From Enterobacter genomosp. O (GTDB taxonomy: Bacteria > Pseudomonadota > Gammaproteobacteria > Enterobacterales > Enterobacteriaceae): DNA of 64,000 nucleotides. Location: contig NZ_LECZ01000023.1 of assembly GCF_001022965.1 (NCBI RefSeq), positions 372,001 to 436,000 of the forward strand, in the 5' to 3' direction. Position numbers and translations under genes: made by a program. Below the pieces are notes generated by a model that made no database searches, was not told where the DNA came from, and saw only the letters and a list, made by a program, of their open reading frames with translations. Below, one piece after another: positions 44,641 to 52,442 of the stretch (the stretch's first letter is position 1; the number at the start of each line of letters is the position of its first letter).

Positions 44641-44757
44641 CTAGTTGCCGAGGTTAACGACAAACAGCACCGTGATGTCGGATATATTCCAGCCACCGTG
44701 CAGTGCGGTAAGCAGTAAACCGATCGCAACGATCAGCGCAGTGATTCGCATCTCCAT
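44641..44757 (-). CDS. Putative 38-residue single-pass membrane protein
   Basis: Reads MEMRITALIVAIGLLLTALH then GGWNISDITVLFVVNLGN. Hydrophobic residues 5-19 make a likely membrane segment and a second apolar stretch lies at 28-36. AGGAA is eight bases before the ATG; an overlapping nine-codon ORF begins five bases earlier at 44762, which could couple or regulate translation. A GC-rich hairpin follows. No family recognised; it resembles in size and character the small membrane proteins and type I toxins of enterobacteria, but matches none I remember. Confidence 0.45.
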   Translation of the reverse strand: MEMRITALIVAIGLLLTALHGGWNISDITVLFVVNLGN

Positions 44758-45031
44758 TGCATGCGTTCCTGTAAAGGCTACGCGGGTTCATCCTCCACCG
44801 GGAAAGGCCGAACCAGGCAAATAAGTGTATTGCCGCGTAGGTTACGGAACTGCTCCCGGGCCCGGTGACTGGTTGCTACGCCAGCGAAGCAGGCCGGGAG
44901 CAACAGTATTACAGTCGGTAAGAGCTGAGAAGAATGGGTATGCAGTTACATCTTTTTTCATTCGAAACTGGATGGCGGCTCGTAAAAGCCAGACAGGTAC
45001 TTGCAGATTTTCTTACTGAGGAGCATTATTC

Positions 45032-45094
45032 ATGTCGAGTGTATTGCCGCAAATCTGCCAGCCCGGTGTGCTACCACCGCAAGGCAACAAATAA
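45032..45094 (+). CDS. Putative 20-residue small ORF fused to a terminator
   Basis: GAGGAG (45018-45023) lies eight bases before ATG 45032; the ORF reads MSSVLPQICQPGVLPPQGNK and its TAA overlaps the first base pairs of an intrinsic terminator. Proline- and cysteine-containing, not hydrophobic. Could be a leader or small protein of a short transcript, or chance within a small RNA. Unknown family. Confidence 0.35.
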   Translation: MSSVLPQICQPGVLPPQGNK

Positions 45095-45116
45095 ACCGCT
45101 ACCAGGCGGTTTTTTT
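45093..45116 (+). terminator. Intrinsic terminator upstream of acnB
   Basis: AAACCGC (45093-45099), loop TACCAG, GCGGTTT (45106-45112) and Ts to 45116. It ends some short plus-strand transcript before the acnB promoter, since yacH is on the other strand. Confidence 0.75.
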
Positions 45117-45199
45117 GTACCCAAAATTCGTCTTGTCTCCCCGCTACACCATGCTTAACGATTCAGCAAATTTTTTAATGTTGCTTTTTTGTAAACGGA

Positions 45200-45228
45200 T
45201 TAACACTGTGCAGAAATCCTGCTATGCT
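45200..45228 (+). promoter_or_regulatory. Candidate acnB promoter
   Basis: TTAACA (45200-45205), 17-base spacer, TATGCT (45223-45228) preceded by TG at the extended -10 position. It would give a leader of about 95 bases before the GTG start. Confidence 0.5.
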
Positions 45229-45328
45229 GCCCGACGCGGTATCGGGCATTTACCCTACAAACTGCTGTCTCACAGGAGCGTGAAGAGAACGCCCGCCGCA
45301 TATGACAATGAGAGCGAGGAGAACCGTC

Positions 45329-47926
45329 GTGCTAGAAGAATACCGTAAGCACGTAGCAGAACGTGCCGCCGAGGGAATTGTACCCAAACCTTTAGATGCA
45401 ACCCAAATGGCCGCGCTCGTCGAGCTGCTGAAGAACCCGCCTAAGGGCGAAGAAGAATTCCTGTTAGATCTGTTGATCAACCGCGTACCGCCTGGCGTAG
45501 ATGAAGCTGCCTACGTAAAAGCCGGATTCCTTGCTGCTATCGCCAAAGGCGAAGCCACCTCCCCACTGGTTACTCCTGAAAAAGCCATTGAACTGCTCGG
45601 CACCATGCAGGGTGGTTATAACATTCATCCGCTGATTGACGCGCTGGATAACGACAAGCTGGCACCGATTGCCGCTAAAGCGCTCTCTTCCACGCTGCTG
45701 ATGTTCGATAACTTCTACGATGTGGAAGAAAAAGCCAAAGCAGGCAACGTCTATGCGAAGCAGGTGATGCAGTCCTGGGCTGATGCCGAATGGTTCCTGA
45801 ACCGTCCAGCTCTGGCTGAAAAAATTACAGTCACTGTTTTCAAAGTGACCGGTGAAACCAACACCGACGACCTCTCTCCGGCGCCGGATGCATGGTCTCG
45901 CCCGGATATCCCTCTGCACGCCCTGGCAATGCTGAAAAACGCCCGTGAAGGTATTGAGCCGGACCAGCCTGGCAGCGTCGGCCCGATCAAACAGATCGAA
46001 GCCCTGCAGAAAAAAGGTTTCCCGCTGGCCTACGTGGGTGACGTTGTGGGTACCGGTTCTTCCCGTAAATCCGCGACTAACTCCGTGCTGTGGTTCATGG
46101 GTGACGACATTCCTCATGTGCCGAACAAACGCGGCGGCGGCCTGTGCCTCGGCGGTAAAATTGCGCCTATCTTCTTCAACACCATGGAAGATGCTGGCGC
46201 ACTGCCAATTGAAGTCGACGTGAATAACCTGAACATGGGCGACGTGATTGACGTTTACCCGTATAAAGGCGAAGTGCGCAATCACGAAACCAACGAGCTG
46301 CTGGCAAGCTTTGAGCTGAAAACCGACGTGCTGATCGACGAAGTGCGTGCCGGTGGCCGTATTCCGCTGATCATCGGCCGTGGCCTGACCACCAAAGCGC
46401 GTGAAGCGCTGGGGCTGCCGCATTCAGACGTTTTCCGTCAGGCGAAAGACGTGGCCGAGAGCGACCGCGGTTACTCTCTGGCGCAGAAAATGGTGGGCCG
46501 CGCGTGCGGCGTAGCCGGTATTCGTCCAGGCGCGTACTGCGAGCCGAAGATGACCTCCGTGGGGTCTCAGGACACCACTGGTCCAATGACACGCGACGAA
46601 CTGAAAGACCTGGCGTGCCTGGGCTTCTCTTCCGATCTGGTGATGCAGTCCTTCTGTCACACCGCGGCGTATCCGAAGCCGGTTGACGTGACCACGCACC
46701 ACACGCTGCCAGACTTCATCATGAACCGTGGCGGCGTTTCCCTGCGTCCGGGTGATGGCGTCATCCACTCCTGGCTGAACCGCATGCTGCTGCCGGATAC
46801 CGTGGGTACCGGCGGTGACTCCCATACCCGTTTCCCAATTGGTATCTCCTTCCCGGCGGGCTCCGGTCTGGTGGCGTTTGCTGCGGCGACCGGCGTGATG
46901 CCGCTGGATATGCCGGAATCGGTGCTGGTGCGCTTCAAAGGCAAAATGCAGCCTGGTATCACCCTGCGCGACCTGGTTCACGCAATCCCGCTGTATGCAA
47001 TTAAACAGGGCCTGCTGACCGTTGAGAAGAAAGGTAAGAAAAATATCTTCTCCGGCCGTATCCTGGAAATTGAAGGTCTGCCGGATCTGAAAGTAGAGCA
47101 GGCGTTCGAGCTGACCGATGCTTCCGCCGAGCGTTCTGCTGCAGGCTGTACCATCAAGCTGAACAAAGAGCCGATTATTGAGTATCTGAACTCGAACATC
47201 GTGCTGCTGAAGTGGATGATTGCAGAAGGCTACGGCGACCGTCGTACGCTGGAGCGTCGTATCCAGGGCATGGAAAAATGGCTGGCCGATCCGCAGCTGC
47301 TGGAAGCCGATGCTGACGCAGAGTACGCGGCGGTGATCGACATCGATCTGGCGGATATTAAAGAGCCAATCCTGTGTGCGCCAAACGATCCGGACGACGC
47401 GCGTCCGCTGTCTGAGGTTCAGGGCGAGAAGATCGACGAAGTGTTCATCGGATCCTGTATGACCAATATCGGTCACTTCCGTGCTGCCGGTAAACTGCTG
47501 GATACCCACAAAGGCCAGCTGCCAACCCGTCTGTGGGTGGCGCCGCCAACCCGTATGGACGCGGCTCAGCTGACCGAAGAGGGCTACTACAGCGTGTTTG
47601 GTAAGAGCGGTGCGCGTATTGAAATCCCTGGCTGTTCCCTGTGTATGGGTAACCAGGCGCGCGTAGCCGACGGCGCGACGGTGGTCTCCACCTCTACCCG
47701 TAACTTCCCGAACCGTTTAGGTACCGGTGCAAACGTCTTCCTGGCTTCTGCGGAGCTGGCGGCGGTTGCGGCGCTGATTGGCAAACTGCCAACGCCGGAA
47801 GAGTACCAGACCTTTGTGGCTCAGGTTGATAAGACGGCGGTGGATACCTATCGCTATCTGAACTTCGACCAGCTCTCTCAATACACCGAGAAGGCTGACG
47901 GGGTTATCTTCCAGATGGCGGTATAA
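45329..47926 (+). CDS. acnB: Aconitate hydratase B AcnB
   Basis: Main TCA-cycle aconitase, also 2-methylisocitrate dehydratase. Start is GTG 45329 ([13 protein letters not shown]), seven bases after AGGAG, giving 865 residues as in E. coli; an ATG at 45302 lies upstream of that site. N-terminal HEAT-like domain (about 1-160), swivel domain with [12 protein letters not shown], and catalytic domain with iron-sulfur cysteines in SFCHTAAYP (near 450) and CSLCMGNQ near 769. Also an RNA-binding iron sensor in E. coli. Confidence 0.98.
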   Translation: MLEEYRKHVAERAAEGIVPKPLDATQMAALVELLKNPPKGEEEFLLDLLINRVPPGVDEAAYVKAGFLAAIAKGEATSPLVTPEKAIELLGTMQGGYNIHPLIDALDNDKLAPIAAKALSSTLLMFDNFYDVEEKAKAGNVYAKQVMQSWADAEWFLNRPALAEKITVTVFKVTGETNTDDLSPAPDAWSRPDIPLHALAMLKNAREGIEPDQPGSVGPIKQIEALQKKGFPLAYVGDVVGTGSSRKSATNSVLWFMGDDIPHVPNKRGGGLCLGGKIAPIFFNTMEDAGALPIEVDVNNLNMGDVIDVYPYKGEVRNHETNELLASFELKTDVLIDEVRAGGRIPLIIGRGLTTKAREALGLPHSDVFRQAKDVAESDRGYSLAQKMVGRACGVAGIRPGAYCEPKMTSVGSQDTTGPMTRDELKDLACLGFSSDLVMQSFCHTAAYPKPVDVTTHHTLPDFIMNRGGVSLRPGDGVIHSWLNRMLLPDTVGTGGDSHTRFPIGISFPAGSGLVAFAAATGVMPLDMPESVLVRFKGKMQPGITLRDLVHAIPLYAIKQGLLTVEKKGKKNIFSGRILEIEGLPDLKVEQAFELTDASAERSAAGCTIKLNKEPIIEYLNSNIVLLKWMIAEGYGDRRTLERRIQGMEKWLADPQLLEADADAEYAAVIDIDLADIKEPILCAPNDPDDARPLSEVQGEKIDEVFIGSCMTNIGHFRAAGKLLDTHKGQLPTRLWVAPPTRMDAAQLTEEGYYSVFGKSGARIEIPGCSLCMGNQARVADGATVVSTSTRNFPNRLGTGANVFLASAELAAVAALIGKLPTPEEYQTFVAQVDKTAVDTYRYLNFDQLSQYTEKADGVIFQMAV

Positions 47927-47930
47927 AAGC

Positions 47931-47956
47931 AAAACCGTCTCCACGAGACGGTTTTT
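47931..47956 (+). terminator. Terminator after acnB
   Basis: AAAACCGTCTC (47931-47941), three-base loop, GAGACGGTTTT (47945-47955) and a further T. Eleven-base stem, four bases past the acnB stop. Confidence 0.85.
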
Positions 47957-47964
47957 AGTGTTTG

Positions 47965-48010
47965 CACCCTCTCCCGTGGGAGAGGGACGGGGTGAGGGCA
48001 TCAGGCCGCA
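47965..48010 (-). repeat. Dispersed palindromic element, copy 1
   Basis: Contains CCCTCTCCC / GGGAGAGGG arms (47967-47986) plus an asymmetric flank that, read on the minus strand, is TGCGGCCTGATGCCCTCACC and onward. Same sequence as copies at 52358 and 55579, in opposite orientation. Lies directly after the acnB terminator. Confidence 0.85.
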
Positions 48011-48115
48011 GGGTCTTGCTCTCACCTTTTTATTTTCATTCCTCCCACCTCTCACGCTTTTTTTCTTCTTCTCTGCTGCGATAATTACCCTAATGGCTTT
48101 GCAGAGGAAAACACT

Positions 48116-48478
48116 ATGGATTACGAATTTCTGCGCGACATCACCGGAGTGGTGAAAGTGCGTATGTCGATGGGCCACGAAGCCGTTGGACACTGGTTTA
48201 ACGAAGAGGTGAAAGAAAACCTCGCACTTCTTGATGAAGTTGAACAGGCGGCAGATACGGTGAAAGGCAGTGAACGTTCCTGGCAGCGTGCCGGACATGA
48301 ATACACGCTGTGGATGGATGGCGAAGAGGTGATGGTGCGCGCCAACCAGCTCGAGTTTTCAGGTGACGAGATGGAAGAGGGAATGAGCTACTACGACGAA
48401 GAAAGCCTGTCGATGTGCGGCGTAGAGGACTTCCTTCAGGTGGTGACGGCGTACCGAGACTTTATGAAACAGAAATAA
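48116..48478 (+). CDS. yacL: UPF0231 family protein YacL
   Basis: 120-residue acidic cytoplasmic protein, same length as E. coli and nearly identical through [20 protein letters not shown] and [20 protein letters not shown]. No catalytic motif; function unknown. Stands alone between the acnB repeat element and a bidirectional terminator. GAGGAAA precedes the start. Confidence 0.93.
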   Translation: MDYEFLRDITGVVKVRMSMGHEAVGHWFNEEVKENLALLDEVEQAADTVKGSERSWQRAGHEYTLWMDGEEVMVRANQLEFSGDEMEEGMSYYDEESLSMCGVEDFLQVVTAYRDFMKQK

Positions 48479-48482
48479 CAGA

Positions 48483-48510
48483 CCGGAGCATCCCTGCTCC
48501 GGCTTGCTTT
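48483..48510. terminator. Bidirectional terminator between yacL and speD
   Basis: CCGGAGCA (48483-48490), loop TCCC, TGCTCCGG (48495-48502), followed on + by CTTGCTTTT. Serves the convergent genes yacL and speD. Confidence 0.75.
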
Positions 48511-49304
48511 TACACGGCCGGAATATTGCGGCCGTAGTAGATCTCGCGCATCTCTTTCCAGAGCAGGTCAGTGATCGCCTTACGCTCTTCTTCGCTCAAA
48601 TCTTCCGGCTTCGTGTGGAACATATAGTGCTTAAGGTCGAACTCTTTCAGTAACATCTTGGTATGGAAGATGTTTTCCTGATACACGTTCACGTCCATCA
48701 TGTCGTACAACGATTTCATGTCGTCGGACATAAAGTTCTGAATAGAATTGATCTCGTGGTCGATGAAGTGCTTCATGCCGTTGATATCACGGGTAAAACC
48801 ACGCACGCGATAATCAATCGTGACGATATCCGATTCCAGCTGGTGAATTAAATAGTTCAGCGCGTTAAGCGGGGAAATCACGCCGCAGGTCGATACTTCG
48901 ATATCGGCGCGGAACGTACACAGCCCGCCTTCCGGATGGCTTTCCGGGTAGGTGTGAACGCAGATATGGCTTTTATCAAGGTGCGCAACAACCACTTCCG
49001 GCAGCGGGCCCGGATGTTCAGTTTTGTCGATAAGCTTCGGATCGACCGGCTCTTCGCTGACCAGTATGGTCACGCTGGCGCCCTGGGGTTCATAATCCTG
49101 GCGGGCGATATTCAGGATGTTTGCGCCGATAATTGAGCAGGTCTCTGACAGGATCTCGGTCAGACGGTTGGCGTTGTAGAGTTCATCGATATAGGCGATG
49201 TAACCATCGCGTTCTTCCGCTGTTTTGGCATAGCAGATATCGTAAATACAAAAACTCAGGCTTTTGGTCAGGTTGTTAAAGCCATGCAGTTTAAGCTTTT
49301 TCAA
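48510..49304 (-). CDS. speD: S-adenosylmethionine decarboxylase proenzyme SpeD
   Basis: Pyruvoyl enzyme making decarboxylated SAM, the aminopropyl donor for spermidine. 264 residues. Self-cleavage is expected at K111-S112 in [14 protein letters not shown]112 becoming the pyruvoyl group. The start is a rare TTG at 49304, directly abutting the speE stop TAA with AGGGGG upstream inside the end of speE; this position gives the E. coli-like N-terminus [10 protein letters not shown]. Second gene of speED. Confidence 0.96.
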   Translation of the reverse strand: MKKLKLHGFNNLTKSLSFCIYDICYAKTAEERDGYIAYIDELYNANRLTEILSETCSIIGANILNIARQDYEPQGASVTILVSEEPVDPKLIDKTEHPGPLPEVVVAHLDKSHICVHTYPESHPEGGLCTFRADIEVSTCGVISPLNALNYLIHQLESDIVTIDYRVRGFTRDINGMKHFIDHEINSIQNFMSDDMKSLYDMMDVNVYQENIFHTKMLLKEFDLKHYMFHTKPEDLSEEERKAITDLLWKEMREIYYGRNIPAV

Positions 49305-50174
49305 TTAGCTCACCCCCTTTGTGGATAATGCATCTTGCAGGTATTGCGGCAACGCAAACGCAGCGGTATGTACGGCCGGATTGTAGTATCGGCACTGCAG
49401 ACCGGCCTGGTGGAAGCGGGCCTGGATAATTTCGGTGGAGAGATGGCGCAATACGTCGTTGTCCGTTGCCCACGCGAAGGTCATGATCCCGCCGTAGTAC
49501 GTCGGAATGGCGGCCTGATAGAAGCTGACATCGCCAAAATAGGTGCTCAGCTTGCGATGGCTGTCGATCGCTTCATCCTGCTGCAGGAAGCAGACGCCAT
49601 TTTGTGCGACAAAGATCCCGCCAGGGTTCAGGCAGCGCTTGCAGCCTTCGTAGAAGGAGGAGGTAAACAGCGACGCGCCGGGGCCGATCGGGTCGGTACA
49701 GTCGGAGATAATGACGTCAAACGTTTGGGTAGTCTGGTTAACGAAGTTAACACCGTCATCAATCACCAGGTTAAAGCGCGGATCGTCATAGCTACCGGCA
49801 TTGTGGTTGGGCAGGTACTGGCGGCAGAAAGAGACCACGCCCGCATCGATTTCCACCATGGTGATGGTTTCAATGGACCGATGGCGGGAAACCTCACGCA
49901 GCATTGCGCCGTCGCCACCGCCGATAATCAGGACATGCTTCGCATGACCGTGCGCCAGCAGCGGAACGTGGGTCATCATCTCATGATAGATAAACTCATC
50001 CCGCTCGGTCGTTTGCACGACGCCGTCCAGCGCCATGACGCGGCCAAAGGCGGCATTCTCGAAGATGATCAAATCCTGGTGGTCGGTTTTCTCATGATAG
50101 AGCACGTTATCAACGGCAAAGTACTGACCAAACTGGTCATGCAGTGTTTCATGCCACAACGTGTGGTCGGCCAT
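49305..50174 (-). CDS. speE: Spermidine synthase SpeE
   Basis: Transfers the aminopropyl group from decarboxylated SAM to putrescine. 289 residues (E. coli 288). N-terminal beta domain, then Rossmann-like methyltransferase-type fold: [11 protein letters not shown] binds the nucleosidyl part, VEIDAGVV and the catalytic [11 protein letters not shown] with the gatekeeper aspartate. AGGAG precedes the start. Transcribed before speD; the two genes have zero spacing. Confidence 0.97.
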   Translation of the reverse strand: MADHTLWHETLHDQFGQYFAVDNVLYHEKTDHQDLIIFENAAFGRVMALDGVVQTTERDEFIYHEMMTHVPLLAHGHAKHVLIIGGGDGAMLREVSRHRSIETITMVEIDAGVVSFCRQYLPNHNAGSYDDPRFNLVIDDGVNFVNQTTQTFDVIISDCTDPIGPGASLFTSSFYEGCKRCLNPGGIFVAQNGVCFLQQDEAIDSHRKLSTYFGDVSFYQAAIPTYYGGIMTFAWATDNDVLRHLSTEIIQARFHQAGLQCRYYNPAVHTAAFALPQYLQDALSTKGVS

Positions 50175-50239
50175 ATGCAGACTCCTCCTGTGTTAACATC
50201 CGTTACACTCTCAAAAAATGAGCGAAACATGATAGCTAA

Positions 50240-50265
50240 CTATAACCGTGGTTGCACGGCTATAG
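50240..50265 (-). repeat. Inverted repeat between yacC and speE
   Basis: CTATAACCGTG (50240-50250) and CACGGCTATAG (50255-50265) pair with one mismatch around GTTG. It follows yacC on the minus strand by about 25 bases and precedes speE; no U tract. Could end yacC or lie in the speE control region. Confidence 0.45.
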
Positions 50266-50290
50266 GCTCAACAAGGGGGCGTCGGGAAGG

Positions 50291-50638
50291 TTATTTCACG
50301 TAGGCGAGCAGGCTGAGTGAATCGCGAGCCAGCGCTTTGCATTTTTTTGCAGTGGGAATACCAATGCCGCTTAGGTCACGGTAGCTGTCTTCGCCGAGCG
50401 CCTTCATGTCGAAGCTGTCGTAATTGGTGAGATCCCACTGGTTCTGCTGGGCAAAAAAGACCAGCGCGCGGCGAATTTGCCCGTTGGGTAAATTTTGGTA
50501 GCCACAATCATTTTTCAGGAATACAAAAACCGCCGTTAAATCGGCCATATCTTCCGCTTCATTTTCACTTAGCGCATAGCTGTTCGCACACATTGCCATC
50601 AGGCTACCGAACAAAATTGTCCTGAAAAACGTCTTCAT
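50291..50638 (-). CDS. yacC: YacC, small secreted protein of the PulS/OutS pilotin-like family
   Basis: 115 residues from ATG 50638 with signal peptide [22 protein letters not shown]; a much longer open frame to 50890 runs through the cueO promoter and start and is rejected. The mature protein is helical with two cysteines (NDCGYQN, KKCKAL) that may form a disulfide. Related to pilotins of type II secretion, but no secretin gene is nearby. Divergent from cueO. Confidence 0.92.
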   Translation of the reverse strand: MKTFFRTILFGSLMAMCANSYALSENEAEDMADLTAVFVFLKNDCGYQNLPNGQIRRALVFFAQQNQWDLTNYDSFDMKALGEDSYRDLSGIGIPTAKKCKALARDSLSLLAYVK

Positions 50639-50718
50639 TGCTTCTACCACTTCTTCACGGAAAATTAACGTTAGCATACTTGATGCCGGTGCGACGATCT
50701 TTATTATTGCCGCTTTAC

Positions 50719-50749
50719 TTGACCTTCCGGTAAGGGGAGGGTTTATGCT
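50719..50749 (+). promoter_or_regulatory. CueR-type promoter of cueO
   Basis: -35 TTGACC (50719-50724) and -10 TATGCT (50744-50749) are 19 bases apart, the overlong spacing of MerR-family promoters, and the spacer holds the dyad ACCTTCC (50722-50728) / GGAGGGT (50736-50742), close to the E. coli CueR box. Predicts copper or silver induction. Confidence 0.9.
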
Positions 50750-50783
50750 CAAAAGATCGCCTGCTGGAAATAAGGAAATGCAC

Positions 50784-52352
50784 ATGCAACGCCGTGATTT
50801 TTTGAAATATTCCGTTGCGCTGGGGGCTGCCAGCGCATTACCACTCTGGAGCCGCGCGGTTTTCGCCGCTGACAGGCCGGCCTTACCCATCCCTGATTTA
50901 CTGACCGCTGACGCCCGTAGCCGTATCCAGCTTGTTGTTCAGTCCGGCAAAACGGCGTTTGGCGAGCACAACGCCACGACGTGGGGCTATAACGGTAATC
51001 TGCTCGGTCCGGCGCTTCAGTTACGTCAAGGGAAAGCGGTGACGGTGGATATTCACAATACGCTCGCCGAAGAGACGACGCTTCACTGGCACGGGCTGGA
51101 AGTGCCGGGCGAGGTGGATGGCGGGCCGCAGGGCATCATCAAAGCGGGCGGCACGCGCAGCGTCACCTTTACGCCCGAGCAGCGTGCAGCCACCTGTTGG
51201 TTTCATCCGCATCAGCATGGTAAAACCGGCCATCAGGTAGCGATGGGGCTGGCGGGGCTGGTGCTGATTGAAGACGACGAAAGCCGCCTGCTGCGCCTGC
51301 CTAAACAGTGGGGCATCGACGACGTGCCGGTGATTGTGCAGGACAAGAAATTCACCGCTGACGGGCAAATTGACTACCAGCTGGACGTCATGAGTGCGGC
51401 GGTCGGCTGGTTTGGCGACACGCTGCTGACCAACGGTGCTATTTATCCTCAACATGCCGCACCGAAAGGCTGGCTGCGTCTGCGCCTCCTCAACGGCTGT
51501 AACGCACGCTCCCTCAATTTCGCCGCCAGTGATAATCGTCCCCTGTACGTGGTTGCCAGCGACGGGGGGCTGCTGCCCGAGCCGGTGAAGGTAAACGAGC
51601 TACCGATGCTGATGGGGGAACGTTTTGAAGTGCTGGTGGATATCAGCGACGGCAAAGCGTTCGACCTGGTGACGCTGCCGGTCAGTCAGATGGGGATGGC
51701 GGTTACGCCCTTTGATAAGGCGCATCCGGTGCTGCGCATTCAGCCGTTGCTGGTGACCGCTTCCGGCACGCTGCCGGATAGCTTAACCACCCTGCCAGCA
51801 CTCCCCTCGCTTGACGGGCTTACGCAACGCAAGCTGCAGCTCTCCATGAACCCGATGCTCGACATGATGGGCATGCAGGCGCTGATGGCGAAATATGGCG
51901 ATAAGGCGATGGCGGGGATGCACCACGGGCAGATGATGGGCCATATGAATATGGACCACGGCAAAATGGGCGGCATGGGGAACATGAACCACGGCGAGCA
52001 TGGCTTTGATTTCCACAACGCCAATATGATCAACGGCAAAGCGTTCGACATGAACACGCCGATGTTTGCTGCCGCGAAAGGGCAGTTTGAACGCTGGGTG
52101 ATTTCAGGCGAAGGGGACATGATGCTGCATCCGTTCCATATCCACGGTACCCAGTTCCGCATTCTCTCCGAGAACGGTAAGGCCCCTGATGCGCACCGCG
52201 CGGGCTGGAAGGATACGGTGAGAGTGGAAGGCGGTGTCAGCGAGGTGCTGGTGAAATTTGACCACGACGCGCCGAAGGCGTTTGCCTATATGGCGCACTG
52301 CCACCTGCTGGAGCATGAGGATACGGGGATGATGCTTGGTTTTACTGTTTAA
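50784..52352 (+). CDS. cueO: Multicopper oxidase CueO
   Basis: Periplasmic cuprous oxidase protecting against copper. Start at ATG 50784 ([10 protein letters not shown]), eight bases after AAGGA, giving 522 residues; earlier in-frame codons fall in the promoter or too near that site. Tat signal RRDFLK followed by hydrophobic region to AFA. Copper-ligand motifs HWHG, HPHQHG, HPFHIHG and HCHLLEHE are all present. A Met/His-rich insert (about 365-410, with repeated MMGH and NMNHG) is the substrate-copper region. Confidence 0.97.
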   Translation: MQRRDFLKYSVALGAASALPLWSRAVFAADRPALPIPDLLTADARSRIQLVVQSGKTAFGEHNATTWGYNGNLLGPALQLRQGKAVTVDIHNTLAEETTLHWHGLEVPGEVDGGPQGIIKAGGTRSVTFTPEQRAATCWFHPHQHGKTGHQVAMGLAGLVLIEDDESRLLRLPKQWGIDDVPVIVQDKKFTADGQIDYQLDVMSAAVGWFGDTLLTNGAIYPQHAAPKGWLRLRLLNGCNARSLNFAASDNRPLYVVASDGGLLPEPVKVNELPMLMGERFEVLVDISDGKAFDLVTLPVSQMGMAVTPFDKAHPVLRIQPLLVTASGTLPDSLTTLPALPSLDGLTQRKLQLSMNPMLDMMGMQALMAKYGDKAMAGMHHGQMMGHMNMDHGKMGGMGNMNHGEHGFDFHNANMINGKAFDMNTPMFAAAKGQFERWVISGEGDMMLHPFHIHGTQFRILSENGKAPDAHRAGWKDTVRVEGGVSEVLVKFDHDAPKAFAYMAHCHLLEHEDTGMMLGFTV

Positions 52353-52357
52353 AACAG

Positions 52358-52402
52358 TGCGGCCTGATGCCCTCACCCTGGCCCTCTCCCACGGGGAGAG
52401 GG
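52358..52402 (+). repeat. Dispersed palindromic element, copy 2
   Basis: Starts TGCGGCCTGATGCCCTCACC six bases after the cueO stop and ends with CCCTCTCCC-acg-GGGAGAGGG-type arms (52382-52402). Matches the copies near 47965 and 55579. Confidence 0.85.
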
Positions 52403-52411
52403 AACAGACAC

Positions 52412-52438
52412 AAAAACGGCAACCGAAGTTGCCGTTTT
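52412..52438. terminator. Bidirectional terminator between cueO and gcd
   Basis: AAAACGGCAAC (52413-52423), loop CGAA (CUUCGG tetraloop on the minus strand), GTTGCCGTTTT (52428-52438). T runs on both strands. Immediately beyond the gcd stop. Confidence 0.85.
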
Positions 52439-52442
52439 GCAT

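Larger units (their letters stand above)
44436..45328. other. 893-base interval yacH-acnB, expanded relative to E. coli
   Basis: E. coli has only a few hundred bases here as I recall. Contents seen: yacH upstream region with two related GTGAGTATT dyads (44486-44500, 44557-44575) and a tandem CGTCCGG; a hairpin (44616-44635); a 38-codon minus-strand ORF; a large GC-rich stem (44851-44902); a 13-base direct repeat AGTGTATTGCCGC (44824-44836 and 45038-45050); a 20-codon plus-strand ORF ending in a terminator; and the acnB promoter. Confidence 0.7.

Noticed and set aside
44934..45158. 74-codon plus-strand frame MGMQLHLFSFETGW upstream of acnB
   Set aside because: It reads through an intrinsic terminator at 45093-45116 and has no good ribosome site; the shorter 20-codon frame fits better.
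50639..50890. N-terminal extension of yacC to 199 residues
   Set aside because: It would run through the cueO promoter and the cueO start and place the signal peptide in the middle of the protein.
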